A DNA stretch of 64,000 nt from CAZGMN01 sp964645765 (GTDB taxonomy: Bacteria; Acidobacteriota; Aminicenantia; Aminicenantales; Aminicenantaceae), in assembly GCA_964645765.1 (NCBI GenBank), contig CAZYBE010000014.1, positions 1-64,000 on the forward strand, read 5' to 3'. Position 1 is the first letter of the stretch; each line of letters begins with the position of its first letter. The translations under genes were made by a program, and so were the position numbers. Of the stretch, positions 26,826 through 35,439 are shown one piece after another. A model generated the notes under the pieces. It ran no database searches. It was not told the origin of the DNA and saw only the letters and a program-made list of their open reading frames with translations.

Positions 26826-27113
26826 TTACAGCATCTCCAGAAATTCTTTCCAGGGTGTGGCGACCATTGTCTCGGTCTTTGCATGGCCGCAGGCACGGAT
26901 AATCATCGATGCCCTCTCGACCTGTTTCAGGTCATCTGATTCGACGATATCAATGACATCGAAACGCCCGGTTGTAGCAAAGCTCGCTTTCCAGTCAACT
27001 GCGGGGCATTCCTCCTTGATTCTTGAAGATACGTCAGCAGCCAATTTCCTGAATTCCTTGGGTTCTCTGAATGCTCCCGGCGAAATCTGGCTGAGAATGA
27101 TATAGGTTGCCAT
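26826..27113 (-). CDS. GYD domain protein
   Basis: A 95-residue protein starting MATYIILSQISPGAFREP after AAGGAGGTGTGAG, which fixes the start at 27113. The segment TGRFDVIDIVESDDLKQVERASMIIRACG carries the family's G-[YF]-D core. GYD proteins are small ferredoxin-like-fold cytosolic proteins of unknown function, common in soil and subsurface bacteria. It is encoded alone, between the DUF4097 gene and an exported propeller gene. Confidence 0.85.
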   Translation of the reverse strand: MATYIILSQISPGAFREPKEFRKLAADVSSRIKEECPAVDWKASFATTGRFDVIDIVESDDLKQVERASMIIRACGHAKTETMVATPWKEFLEML

Positions 27114-27204
27114 CTCACACCTCCTTCTTTTGTTGATTATTTCTTTACCCATTTATTGTCTCTGTATCCTTGAACTTTGATGATAGCCATGCCGATTCAT
27201 TATA

Positions 27205-28314
27205 TTAATATTTCCACTTGACTTTATATCTCTTGATGAACTGATACCCTTCTTCGTCCTCTTCAATTGAATAGAGCTTTTGCTTTTTCCAAACTTGCAG
27301 AATGTCTTTAAGAGGGACTCTCGCTATGTATCTCCCCTCAGAATCAAAGACATCATTGTAGAATTTCCCTTCTCCAGCCTTTTCATAGGTATGCACAAAG
27401 ATTCTTCCTTCATCATCTGCAGTAAGTGAATGAACAGCAGGAAAACATTTTAGAACGACTAATTTTCGGCCTTCAGGCACTCTTCTAATTCTCTGCTTCA
27501 CATCCTGTTCTGTGATCTTCACGGGTTCATGCTCTTTTGTAATCTTCTTGGACAGTTTCCCCTGGGCATTGAATACTTGAAGTTCAAAGTCTTCTTTAAA
27601 AGAGATTATTAAACTATTATCCTTGGATAATGCCCAATTAATCTCAGGATGAAAAGGCTCAAGAATTTGAGGATTGGGCCTCGGCTTAGGAATAGAAATG
27701 ATGGTTTTAAGATAATTTAAATTTTCATCATATAAAACAATCTCTTTACCTGATTTATCCGGCTCATTGATATTGGTCATTGCTAAAATATGACCTAAGG
27801 AATCTATCAAAATCCCAACAGGAAATATTTTGGCTGTCGATTGAGCTTTTATGAATTTGCCATCAATAGAGTAATAGGTTAAGTTACGTATATAATCATC
27901 GACCACGAGTTGATTGCCACTTGTGACGAATATTTCATCCGGTTGAGCCAACTCGCCAGGCCCCTCTCCCCTTTTCCCTATCGCTCTTAAAAAAGTGCCA
28001 TTTTTATCAAAAACTTTTATATGGTTCTCCCCTTGGTCCATAGCGTATACATTTTCTTCGTCATCAACAACTAAATGCCACAAACGTGTAAAGATATATT
28101 CTTCCTTACCATCACCCTTTCCAATACGTAACTCCTCTTCCAGGCTAAAAACATCCTCTCCATAAATCGGTTTTTTCGGATTCTTTATGACCTTGACTCC
28201 GTTTTTTTCATCGATCGAGCCTTTCCATTCAATCTTTTGCCTTTCGCCTGCTGCAGAAACAATAACAGCAAAAAGAAAAAATACGATAAATATAAGCTTA
28301 TTCTGGACTATCAC
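27205..28314 (-). CDS. Exported 6-bladed beta-propeller protein
   Basis: A 369-residue exported protein (signal MIVQNKLIFIVFFLFAVIVSA). Blades carry NHL-like motifs such as VYAMDQGENHIKVFDKNGTFLRAIGKRGEGPGEL (split here: VYAMDQGENHIKVF, then GKRGEGPGEL), typical of the 6-bladed propeller family abundant in Bacteroidota and Aminicenantota. It probably binds ligands in the periplasm. A similar gene is at 57593-58588. A TTTTATTATAC-like -10 precedes it at about 28340. It appears monocistronic. Confidence 0.8.
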   Translation of the reverse strand: MIVQNKLIFIVFFLFAVIVSAAGERQKIEWKGSIDEKNGVKVIKNPKKPIYGEDVFSLEEELRIGKGDGKEEYIFTRLWHLVVDDEENVYAMDQGENHIKVFDKNGTFLRAIGKRGEGPGELAQPDEIFVTSGNQLVVDDYIRNLTYYSIDGKFIKAQSTAKIFPVGILIDSLGHILAMTNINEPDKSGKEIVLYDENLNYLKTIISIPKPRPNPQILEPFHPEINWALSKDNSLIISFKEDFELQVFNAQGKLSKKITKEHEPVKITEQDVKQRIRRVPEGRKLVVLKCFPAVHSLTADDEGRIFVHTYEKAGEGKFYNDVFDSEGRYIARVPLKDILQVWKKQKLYSIEEDEEGYQFIKRYKVKWKY

Positions 28315-28459
28315 TCGTCCCTCCCTTAATATATGTGATTTTATTATACTCTAAACTAAAAGAATTTGATTAAAAAATTTGGCGTAATAATTTGCGCTAA
28401 AACCTCGATTTTATAATTGAAACAAAAAAAACGAGCTAACTTGCTGAATAAAGATAAGC

Positions 28460-28535
28460 TGGCGCGCCTGACAGGAGTCGAACCTGCGACCTACGGATCC
28501 GGAGTCCGCCGCTCTATCCACTGAGCTACAGGCGC
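28460..28535 (-). tRNA. tRNA-Arg (anticodon CCG)
   Basis: The acceptor GCGCCTG pairs with CAGGCGC. The D arm is AGCTCAGTGGATAGAGC. The anticodon loop CTCCGGA gives CCG (codon CGG), with the stem GCGGA/TCCGT. The T arm is GGTTCGACTCC-like, and CCA is encoded at 28460-28462. This is the only complete copy; partial copies of its 5' half lie at about 40.5, 51.7 and 54.75 kb. Confidence 0.95.
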
Positions 28536-28548
28536 GCCTTGCTGAGTT

Positions 28549-28577
28549 ATATTACCTTACCAAAGAAGTGCTGTAAA
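28549..28577 (-). promoter_or_regulatory. Promoter of tRNA-Arg
   Basis: On the minus strand, TTTACA (28572-28577), 17 bp, TAATAT (28549-28554), 14 bp before the tRNA 5' end. The same promoter sequence recurs upstream of the tRNA fragment at 40.5 kb (TTTACA, 18 bp, TAATAT), showing that this flank was duplicated with the tRNA half. Confidence 0.75.
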
Positions 28578-28592
28578 TGGAGCTGAGAATTA

Positions 28593-29312
28593 CTAACTTC
28601 CAATAAGTACCTCTTTAATCCTCTCATTTTGCAGGAGGGCTGCTTTTTCTCCTTCAACTGCAACTGTTCCTATCTCAAACACATAACCCCTATGACACAC
28701 TTCAAGAGCCTTAAAAGCGTTTTGTTCTACAAGCAGGATACTATTTCCGTCCTTGTTTATTTCAACTAATTTTTCAAAAACTGCATCTACATAATTAGGA
28801 GAAAGCCCCAAAGACGGCTCATCCAATAAAAGAAGCGTCGGCTTAAGCATTAAGGCCCTTCCAATAGCCAGCATTTGCTGTTCACCACTGGAAAGAGTGC
28901 CCGCTTTTTGCTTTTTTCTCTCTTTGAGGATGGGAAATAAATGAAAGACTTTTTCCAATCTACCTTGGAGTTCTGAATTATTTCCTCTGGGTAAGGTGAA
29001 CGCCCCCATCTCCAGATTTTCAATAACCGTCATCGTCATAAATATTCTTCTTCCTTCAGGGACAAGGCAAAGTCCCTTTTTTACCAATCTATCAGGGGTC
29101 AATCCATTAATGCTTTTGTCTTGGAAAAATATCTCTCCCTTTTTTATGGGGACAAGTCCGCATATTGCTTTTAGGGCAGTGGACTTTCCAGCGCCATTAG
29201 GCCCCAAAAGAGAGACGATTTCTCCTTGATTTACAGAAAAAGACACATCCTCTAATGCTCTCACTGTGCCGTAATAGACAGAGAGGTTTTTTACCTCAAG
29301 GATTTTACTCAT
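28593..29312 (-). CDS. livF: Branched-chain amino acid-type ABC transporter ATP-binding protein LivF
   Basis: A 239-residue ATPase with Walker A GPNGAGKST (about 37-45), signature LSSGEQQML, Walker B LLLLDEPSLGL and the switch histidine replaced in context by LVEQNAF, the Q/E-N-A pattern usual for LivF. It energises import of amino acids, amides or urea through LivHM. It overlaps livG by 4 bp (ATGA), indicating translational coupling. It is the last gene of the liv cluster and lies 58 bp from the tRNA-Arg gene. Confidence 0.92.
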   Translation of the reverse strand: MSKILEVKNLSVYYGTVRALEDVSFSVNQGEIVSLLGPNGAGKSTALKAICGLVPIKKGEIFFQDKSINGLTPDRLVKKGLCLVPEGRRIFMTMTVIENLEMGAFTLPRGNNSELQGRLEKVFHLFPILKERKKQKAGTLSSGEQQMLAIGRALMLKPTLLLLDEPSLGLSPNYVDAVFEKLVEINKDGNSILLVEQNAFKALEVCHRGYVFEIGTVAVEGEKAALLQNERIKEVLIGS

Positions 29313-30073
29313 ATTCTTCTTTTTCCTAAATAAGCCTTTAAGACCTCTTCATTATTTCTCACATCATCGGGCTTTCCCTCGGCAATTTTTTTCCCGTAAT
29401 TAAGGACAATGACCTTCTCAGCAACCCCCATCACTGAATTCATATCATGCTCAATAAAAAGAATAGTTTTACCTTGTTCCTTGAGATTCCTTATGAGATT
29501 AAGCATAGTTCTTTTTGTCTCAGGGAAAAGGCCGGCAAAGGGTTCATCCAGAAGGAAAAGCGCTGGCTCAAGGGCTAAAATTCTGGCTAATTCAAGGAGT
29601 TTTCTCTGGCCATGTGAGAGATTTTCGGCTGGCTCTTCTTTTTTTTCCATTAAGCCTGCGAACTTTAGAATCTCTTCGGCTTTAAGGAGGTTCTGTTTCT
29701 CCTCTTGTTTCATTCTTTTGGTCTGGAATAAAGCCGAGGAAAACTTCTCTCCCTTATCATACTTAAATCCTAACATCACATTATCCAGAACTGATATTTG
29801 AGGAAAGAGGCGGATGTTCTGAAACGTCCTTCCAATGCCAAGTTGGGAGATTTTATGCGGCCTGAGCGATGTTATCTCTCTTCCATCGAAAAATATTTTG
29901 CCTCTATCAGGCTTTAGATATCCGCAAATCAGATTAAAAATCGTGGTTTTCCCCGACCCATTAGGACCGACAAGGCCGCAAATTAAATTCTCTTCAACTT
30001 CAAAGACGATATCATCTGCCGCCTTTATTCCATCGAATTCTTTTACAAGGTTTTGAACTTGAAGCATTGTCAT
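29309..30073 (-). CDS. livG: Branched-chain amino acid-type ABC transporter ATP-binding protein LivG
   Basis: A 254-residue ATPase with Walker A GPNGSGKTT, signature LSHGQRKLLE, Walker B LFLLDEPFAGL and FIEHDMNSVMGVAEKV, the LivG-specific H-loop region. It pairs with LivF beneath the LivH/LivM permease. It begins 1 bp after the livM stop; the alternative ATG two codons in (MLQVQ) would change little. Confidence 0.92.
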   Translation of the reverse strand: MTMLQVQNLVKEFDGIKAADDIVFEVEENLICGLVGPNGSGKTTIFNLICGYLKPDRGKIFFDGREITSLRPHKISQLGIGRTFQNIRLFPQISVLDNVMLGFKYDKGEKFSSALFQTKRMKQEEKQNLLKAEEILKFAGLMEKKEEPAENLSHGQRKLLELARILALEPALFLLDEPFAGLFPETKRTMLNLIRNLKEQGKTILFIEHDMNSVMGVAEKVIVLNYGKKIAEGKPDDVRNNEEVLKAYLGKRRI

Positions 30074-30074
30074 A

Positions 30075-30944
30075 TTATTTGAATCTGAATCTTCCCATAA
30101 GACCCTGAGGTCTCCAGATCATTAAGATAATAAGCAATAGCCCATAAATCATCTGTCTTAGAGGAGCAGCCACTGAACTCGGCATGCCCATAAATCTTAA
30201 GAGTTCAGGGAAGATTACTAAAACACAGGCTCCAACAAAAGAGCCAGCTAAACTTCCCATTCCGCCAAAAACGACCATTAAGAGGACAGCAATTGATTCC
30301 ATTACTGTGAAACTTGAGGGATCAATGAAAGTTATATAGTGAGCATAGAGGCTTCCAGCAATCCCAGCAAAAAAAGCTCCTACAACAAAGACAATAAGTT
30401 TATATTTATTGACATTTTTCCCCATTGCTAAAGTAGCAATCTCATCTTCCCTTATACCTTTGAGAATCCTTCCAAAAGGGGAATTGGCAATATTTCTGAT
30501 GGCTAAGAGGGCGATGGCAACAAAAATAGAAACTAGAATAAGATAACTCCAGACATTAGATATTTCATACCCAAAAATAGAAAATTGAGGTATTCCTGGA
30601 AGCCCCATCGGACCTCGTGTCAATGAAACCCAATTTTTAGCAATTGAATAGACAATGATTCCCAACCCAAAGGTAGCTAAAGCAAGGTAATCACCTTTTA
30701 ACCTTAAAGAGGGGAAGCCAATGATTATACCAAGAAGAGATGCTAGAATAGCTCCGATCAAAAGCCCGATCCAGGGCGATACGCCAAAGCTCAAAGCAAG
30801 AAGGCTGGACGTATAGGCAGCCACACAGGCAAAGGCAATGTGGCCTAAGGCAGCTAAGCCAGTGTAGCCGACAATAAGATTAAGACTCAGAGTCAGGATA
30901 ATATAAATTCCTGTGATAACTATTATATGAATTAAATATTCCAT
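30075..30944 (-). CDS. livM: Branched-chain amino acid-type ABC transporter permease LivM
   Basis: A 289-residue integral membrane protein with about eight helices. It carries the LivM signatures YTGLAALGHIAFACVAAYTS, PSLRLKGDYLALATFGLG and VVFGGMGSLAGSFVGAC. It forms the channel with LivH. It follows livH by 3 bp. The substrate class (branched-chain amino acids, short amides or urea) cannot be told from the sequence. Confidence 0.92.
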   Translation of the reverse strand: MEYLIHIIVITGIYIILTLSLNLIVGYTGLAALGHIAFACVAAYTSSLLALSFGVSPWIGLLIGAILASLLGIIIGFPSLRLKGDYLALATFGLGIIVYSIAKNWVSLTRGPMGLPGIPQFSIFGYEISNVWSYLILVSIFVAIALLAIRNIANSPFGRILKGIREDEIATLAMGKNVNKYKLIVFVVGAFFAGIAGSLYAHYITFIDPSSFTVMESIAVLLMVVFGGMGSLAGSFVGACVLVIFPELLRFMGMPSSVAAPLRQMIYGLLLIILMIWRPQGLMGRFRFK

Positions 30945-30947
30945 AGA

Positions 30948-31826
30948 TTAAATTTGTTCCTTTTTGGTTTTAACACCCATAATTCCTGAGGGTCTTAAAA
31001 GCAAAAATATGATTAAAATAGCAAAGGCGATAGCATCTTTCCAGCCTGCTTGTATCTTCCAGATACCAAGGTTCTCAGCAAGTCCGAGGAAAAGTCCGCC
31101 AAATAATGCCCCTGGGATGCTTCCAATGCCGCCAACGATAGAGGCGATAATCCCTTTTAAGATGGCATTCAAGCCCATTGTTGGCTCAAGATTTGTTTCA
31201 AGAGAAATGAGGATTCCGGCCACTCCGGCCAGAGCAGAGCCGATAGCAAAAGCCGTTAAAATTATCTTTTCTGAATTGATTCCCACAACCCTTGCTCCGA
31301 TGGTATCATCGGCTACAGCCCTGATTGCTTTGCCAAGTTTTGATTTTTGTATGAATAGCCAGGTCAGAAGAAACGATACAAAGCTGACAACAATAATGAG
31401 AATCTGGATATCTGTCATTACTGCTCCAAGGAACTGATGTCCTTCTTTAATTTGTCCTGTCCTTAAAGTGCGCATTTGAGCACCAAAAATAAGTTGGATA
31501 AGGTTTTGGAGGAAAATAAAAACGCCGAGGGAGGCGATGAGATAGACTAGATTTGGGGCTTTGTGTTTTCGAAGGGGGAAATAGACAATTCTATCTAAAG
31601 CAATGCCCAGAAGTGCTGCAAAAGCGATCGATAAAAAAAAACTAATAAGCGAGGATATTCCGAGAAGAATAAAAAAAGCATAAGCCAGATAAGCTCCTGC
31701 AACATAAACTACACCATGGGCAAAATGGAAGAATTTGACCGTTCTGTAAATAATAGTAAATCCAAGAGCAACTAGAGCATATATACTTCCTGTAATTATT
31801 CCATTAAATATCAATTGCTGAGTCAT
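30948..31826 (-). CDS. livH: Branched-chain amino acid-type ABC transporter permease LivH
   Basis: A 292-residue integral membrane protein with the LivH signatures SIYALVALGFTIIYRTVKFFHFAHG, RAVADDTIGARVVGINSEK and ILKGIIASIVGGIGSIPGA. It is the first gene of the livHMGF block. The cognate binding protein lies 2.2 kb upstream on the same strand, separated by an isoprenyl-synthase-like gene, a membrane protein gene and about 390 bp of remnant sequence. Confidence 0.92.
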   Translation of the reverse strand: MTQQLIFNGIITGSIYALVALGFTIIYRTVKFFHFAHGVVYVAGAYLAYAFFILLGISSLISFFLSIAFAALLGIALDRIVYFPLRKHKAPNLVYLIASLGVFIFLQNLIQLIFGAQMRTLRTGQIKEGHQFLGAVMTDIQILIIVVSFVSFLLTWLFIQKSKLGKAIRAVADDTIGARVVGINSEKIILTAFAIGSALAGVAGILISLETNLEPTMGLNAILKGIIASIVGGIGSIPGALFGGLFLGLAENLGIWKIQAGWKDAIAFAILIIFLLLRPSGIMGVKTKKEQI

Positions 31827-31892
31827 GGTGCTTTAATCCATCTTTATAGAATTAACAATATCAAGTCTTTTATCAAACTTCAATCCCTGTGT

Positions 31893-32105
31893 TTACATAA
31901 TAAGTAAAAGCTTCTTCCTTTTTTCTTTCCTTAACTTATCTTCTTGATTTTTCTTATCGAAAAATTCTATTAGGGTATAGTTAATGGAAATGTAATTTAT
32001 GCCTTTTGATAAGGCATCTCTGTTAATTTCCAACTGAACATCGAGCGCTACTCCCAAAGACCAGCTATTGAAGATTGCCCTTTTGCCCCTATAAATGTAA
32101 ATATA
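31893..32105 (-). pseudogene. Unidentified gene remnant upstream of livH
   Basis: The 393-bp interval 31827-32219 contains one open frame of 70 codons without a start, reading GKRAIFNSWSLGVALDVQLE, then INRDALSKGINYISINYTL and a Lys/Glu-rich end. The alternating pattern resembles a beta-barrel or beta-sandwich terminus, but I cannot name the family. It has no ribosome-binding site and is probably decayed. The rest of the interval shows no feature. Confidence 0.3.
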
Positions 32106-32219
32106 CTAAAGATAAAATAAGCTAATTTTTGTGAGAGCGAAACTCAGTACAATAAGCACATAGTCTGCTGCTTACAATAAGATCATTTAAAAATAACTTT
32201 AAAATTATCTTCTTCTGGT

Positions 32220-32876
32220 TTATTTATTTCTTAAACGCCAGTTAGAATTTATTATGTGCATCAAAGGTGAATATTGAATAATTGGAATAATCCAAATTGT
32301 TGCAGCAAATATTAGCCACCAAACTGTTAATCCGATAATCCAATTAAGGCATACTACTTTATTTGCACACCTTTGATAATATATGAAAAGTATAGAAAGT
32401 GAAATTGAAGATAAAATGTGAAAAGTTACTATACATAGCCACACAAACCTATAACAGCCAACCTCAGGCCATTTTTCTTTAATTTTAATGGTTTTGTTCT
32501 TTATTAGACGCTCTATTTTAATGATAGACCAAATTATGATACCGGCATACACTAAATAAGAATTTATGAGCAATATGCCTGCTATTACTGCATGCAAAGC
32601 CCTTGTTGACACCCAGTATATTATAACCCCAGATGCCCCAGAAAAAATAACCAAAAATATACTTTGAGTAAGAATAAAATCAACAGCATAAATAAATGAA
32701 AAAATATCCTTTCTTACTTCAGGAGAAATTTCTATCGCTTTATCAGGCTCATCCAAGTATTCAAGAATCCCCATAGAATAGGTATAGACTAGTGCCGGTA
32801 AAAAAGCTGCCAAAGCCATTGCAATAACTAAAAGCTCAAACGCGATACTGGATACTAAATTAATTTTTTCCTCCAC
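32220..32876 (-). CDS. Hypothetical polytopic membrane protein
   Basis: A 218-residue protein with five or six hydrophobic segments (about 10-32, 55-90, 92-118, 140-168, 175-203), strongly AT-rich codons and no recognised motif. It lies 29 bp downstream of the isoprenyl-synthase-like gene on the same strand, within the interrupted liv cluster. If that gene and the small protein upstream make a modified peptide, this protein could be its exporter or receptor; this is speculation from position only. Confidence 0.6.
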   Translation of the reverse strand: MEEKINLVSSIAFELLVIAMALAAFLPALVYTYSMGILEYLDEPDKAIEISPEVRKDIFSFIYAVDFILTQSIFLVIFSGASGVIIYWVSTRALHAVIAGILLINSYLVYAGIIIWSIIKIERLIKNKTIKIKEKWPEVGCYRFVWLCIVTFHILSSISLSILFIYYQRCANKVVCLNWIIGLTVWWLIFAATIWIIPIIQYSPLMHIINSNWRLRNK

Positions 32877-32905
32877 TTCATACTATTAAATCCACTTTTA
32901 TCAAA

Positions 32906-33847
32906 TCATAATTGGTTTTTAATTGACAACAAATTTGCGATATCTTCAAGCTGTTTTTGAATAGAATTATCATTTATTGATGATAAACATTTTATGGCCT
33001 TATTGCAAAAATAATTTACTTTTTTTATGCAATATGTAATAGATCCGGTTAATTTAAGAATTTTTATCACATTTTTAACATCATTATTGCTCACTTTCCT
33101 CTTATTATAAATCTCTTTAATCAAAGCTACATCGCCTTTTGATCCATTACGAAGACAATGTAAGATGGCAAGTCTCATCTTCTTTTCTTTAATATCTCCA
33201 CCCATTGGCTTTCCAGTAATTTTTGTATTGCCAATTAGGTCTATAATATCATCTCTTACTTGATACGCTAAGCCAAGATATAAACCATATTTGCGTAGGG
33301 TATTTATTATTAACTCATCTGATCGTCTCATAATAGATCCTAGAATAAGCGGTAGTTGTATGAAGCTAGCAGTGGTTTTTTTTATAATTCGCCAATATTT
33401 TTTTTCTTTTATAACGGAGCCATCTATATTAAAGCTTTTTATGGCCCTTAATTCTTCTAGCTGTCCTAATGAAATCGTGTTATAAACATCCTCAAATAGC
33501 AATATACATTTTTGCTTATCGGTCTCCCTAAGGTTATGTATTCTATTTAGAGTCTTGCAAAACTCAATCAATGCAGAAGATTTAAGAATATCTGCTATAA
33601 GAACAGCCTCTTCTGCTCCAAGTTTTGAATATAATGAAGGGATACTATTCCTCAAAGGCGATTTATCTAAGAAATCATCTTTTATTAGAGTAGAAGCTTT
33701 CATTAGCTCTAAACATTTAGCTACTCTAAGATGCTGTTCAAGTGAATTATTTGGAACAATTACTCCATAGAGGGTAGTAACCAGATGAACTTGCTCGCCT
33801 TCATATATTAAATGGCGGATTAATAAATCATTTATATAGCTTTTCAT
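32906..33847 (-). CDS. Trans-isoprenyl diphosphate synthase family protein (ComQ-like context)
   Basis: A 313-residue protein with both aspartate-rich motifs of the family: DDFLDKSPLRNSIPS at 57-71 and YQVRDDIID at 195-203 with GKPMGGDIKEKK after it. It should bind prenyl diphosphates and magnesium. Length and divergence from housekeeping IspA/GGPP synthases, AT-rich coding and a 20-bp overlap with a 62-residue upstream ORF recall ComQ, which prenylates the small ComX pheromone. It could equally be an ordinary short-chain prenyl synthase. The position between livK and livHMGF is unusual. Confidence 0.8.
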   Translation of the reverse strand: MKSYINDLLIRHLIYEGEQVHLVTTLYGVIVPNNSLEQHLRVAKCLELMKASTLIKDDFLDKSPLRNSIPSLYSKLGAEEAVLIADILKSSALIEFCKTLNRIHNLRETDKQKCILLFEDVYNTISLGQLEELRAIKSFNIDGSVIKEKKYWRIIKKTTASFIQLPLILGSIMRRSDELIINTLRKYGLYLGLAYQVRDDIIDLIGNTKITGKPMGGDIKEKKMRLAILHCLRNGSKGDVALIKEIYNKRKVSNNDVKNVIKILKLTGSITYCIKKVNYFCNKAIKCLSSINDNSIQKQLEDIANLLSIKNQL

Positions 33848-34016
33848 TTCCTCTATATATTCTATCGATAATATCTCCGGTACTTTTTAATAAATCCCTA
33901 GTTTCCTTTAAATTAAAAAAGGCCTTAAGAAATCCCTTTTGTTTTAGGGGTAATAATGATTGTGGTAATTCCTTCTTTTTTAAAAATTCTTTGGATAATT
34001 CAAGATACTGTCCCAT
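33828..34016 (-). CDS. Small 62-residue protein coupled to the isoprenyl-synthase gene
   Basis: It starts after GAGGTGATCT at good spacing, so translation is likely. The peptide is basic and amphipathic (ELSKEFLKKKELPQSLLPLK, then FLKAFFNLKETRDLL) with no signal peptide, no Cys and no Trp. The stop lies within the start of the synthase gene (20-bp overlap). Size, position and coupling resemble ComX next to ComQ, but ComX is modified on a Trp that this peptide lacks; Tyr residues near the C-terminus are the only aromatic candidates there. It begins 11 bp after livK. Confidence 0.55.
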   Translation of the reverse strand: MGQYLELSKEFLKKKELPQSLLPLKQKGFLKAFFNLKETRDLLKSTGDIIDRIYRGNEKLYK

Positions 34017-34027
34017 TTTAGATCACC

Positions 34028-35131
34028 TCATTTAATTTTAACGATATCTATAGGTTTGTGTACATCACCATTTTCATCAAACTTAATAATACCTGAAGCA
34101 CCACTATATTCAGGAATTTCCATTAAGCCTTCTTTAATATTCTCTCCTCTAAAATCTTTTTGATAATCTACTGCGAGCTTAAGAAGCTTAACCGCATCAT
34201 ATCCAACATCAGACAATGCTGGAGGCTCCCTATGATATTTAGCAAAAAAACTATCATGAAATAGCTTCACATTACTTTCCGAAGGGTCAGGTGATTTAGG
34301 AATCGGATAATATAATTCAAAGCCTGTTTTTTTGAATACATCAATTACCGTAGGATCAAGCATGACGGTTGTCCCAAGCCAAAGGCCTCTGTATTTTAAT
34401 TCTTTCGCCTGCTGAACTATTTTTATACAATCTTTCGAATAGCCGATCAAATAAATAGCTTCTGGCTGTGTCGAGATCATCTTTATTAATTGTGTTCTAT
34501 ATTGTTGATCACCTTGTTCAAAAGATTCAATATCAGTAAGATCTATACCCATTTTTGTCGTCGCGCTCTGAAATACCTCTTTAAGCCCTCTTCCATAATC
34601 GTTGTTTGTAAATAAAATTCCAATTTTTTTAAGTTTTAATATATTGTGTGCATACAAGGCTATCTTCTCTCCTTCATCGGCATCTGAGTTCCATATCCTA
34701 AAAATATAATCTCCGGCTTTGGAAATCTGAGGTGCTGTTGCTCCTGTCGCTAATAAGCTGGTTTTATTTTTTTCACAAATTGGAGCGACCGCAAAAGTAA
34801 CGGAACTTATACTATCATCTATAATGTATGGAACTTTATCTATTTCAATCAATTTGTTTACTGCTGATACAGCAGTTTTGGGATCCGCTTGTGTATCTTC
34901 ATAAATTACTTTAATTTTTCTCCCTTCTATTCCGCCCCCTGAATTTATTTCATCCACTGCTAAATCTATCCCTTCTCGCGTGTTTATACCAGCAAGTGCT
35001 GCATCCCCGGTCAACGGCAGAATCGCCCCGATCTTTATCTCCCCTGGCTTTATTTTTGTTTGGGTGACAATAAGCGCAATAGCTAAAACCATAACAATAA
35101 CGATGCCGACCCAAATCAAATATTTTTTCAT
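34028..35131 (-). CDS. livK: ABC transporter substrate-binding protein (Leu/Ile/Val-binding family)
   Basis: A 367-residue protein of the Peripla_BP_6 family: IKIGAILPLTGDAALAGINTREG at the N-terminal lobe, then GRKIKVIYEDTQADP and SSVTFAVAPICEKNKTSLLATGATAP. The N-terminus (MKKYLIWVGIVIVMVLAIALIV) is a signal or anchor helix without a lipobox. It should deliver ligand to LivHMGF. It heads the cluster livK - small ORF - isoprenyl-synthase-like - membrane protein - (gap) - livHMGF. The 300 bp upstream (35132-35439) is AT-rich in its first part and shows no gene. Confidence 0.9.
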   Translation of the reverse strand: MKKYLIWVGIVIVMVLAIALIVTQTKIKPGEIKIGAILPLTGDAALAGINTREGIDLAVDEINSGGGIEGRKIKVIYEDTQADPKTAVSAVNKLIEIDKVPYIIDDSISSVTFAVAPICEKNKTSLLATGATAPQISKAGDYIFRIWNSDADEGEKIALYAHNILKLKKIGILFTNNDYGRGLKEVFQSATTKMGIDLTDIESFEQGDQQYRTQLIKMISTQPEAIYLIGYSKDCIKIVQQAKELKYRGLWLGTTVMLDPTVIDVFKKTGFELYYPIPKSPDPSESNVKLFHDSFFAKYHREPPALSDVGYDAVKLLKLAVDYQKDFRGENIKEGLMEIPEYSGASGIIKFDENGDVHKPIDIVKIK

Positions 35132-35439
35132 ATTTTTATCCCCATTTTATCAATTGATAAATAGTTCGACCTTTATAAAATCCTTTGTTTCCTTTTATTT
35201 ACATTACCCAAATAAAAATAAAAAGTCAAGATTCTACCATCATCCTGCCATCATCCCCACCGTCGCCGCATCGAACATATTCTGATGATATTCCTCTTTC
35301 CAGGCCCTATCTTGGGTGAGATAGACCTACTATTTAGATCTTGAAATTCTGGACCGCATTTCCCACGACGTTGTACGGCTTACCAACGCTATTATGATCC
35401 TTGGACAATAGCCAGAATGTTAACGTTCAGGCGTCCTTC

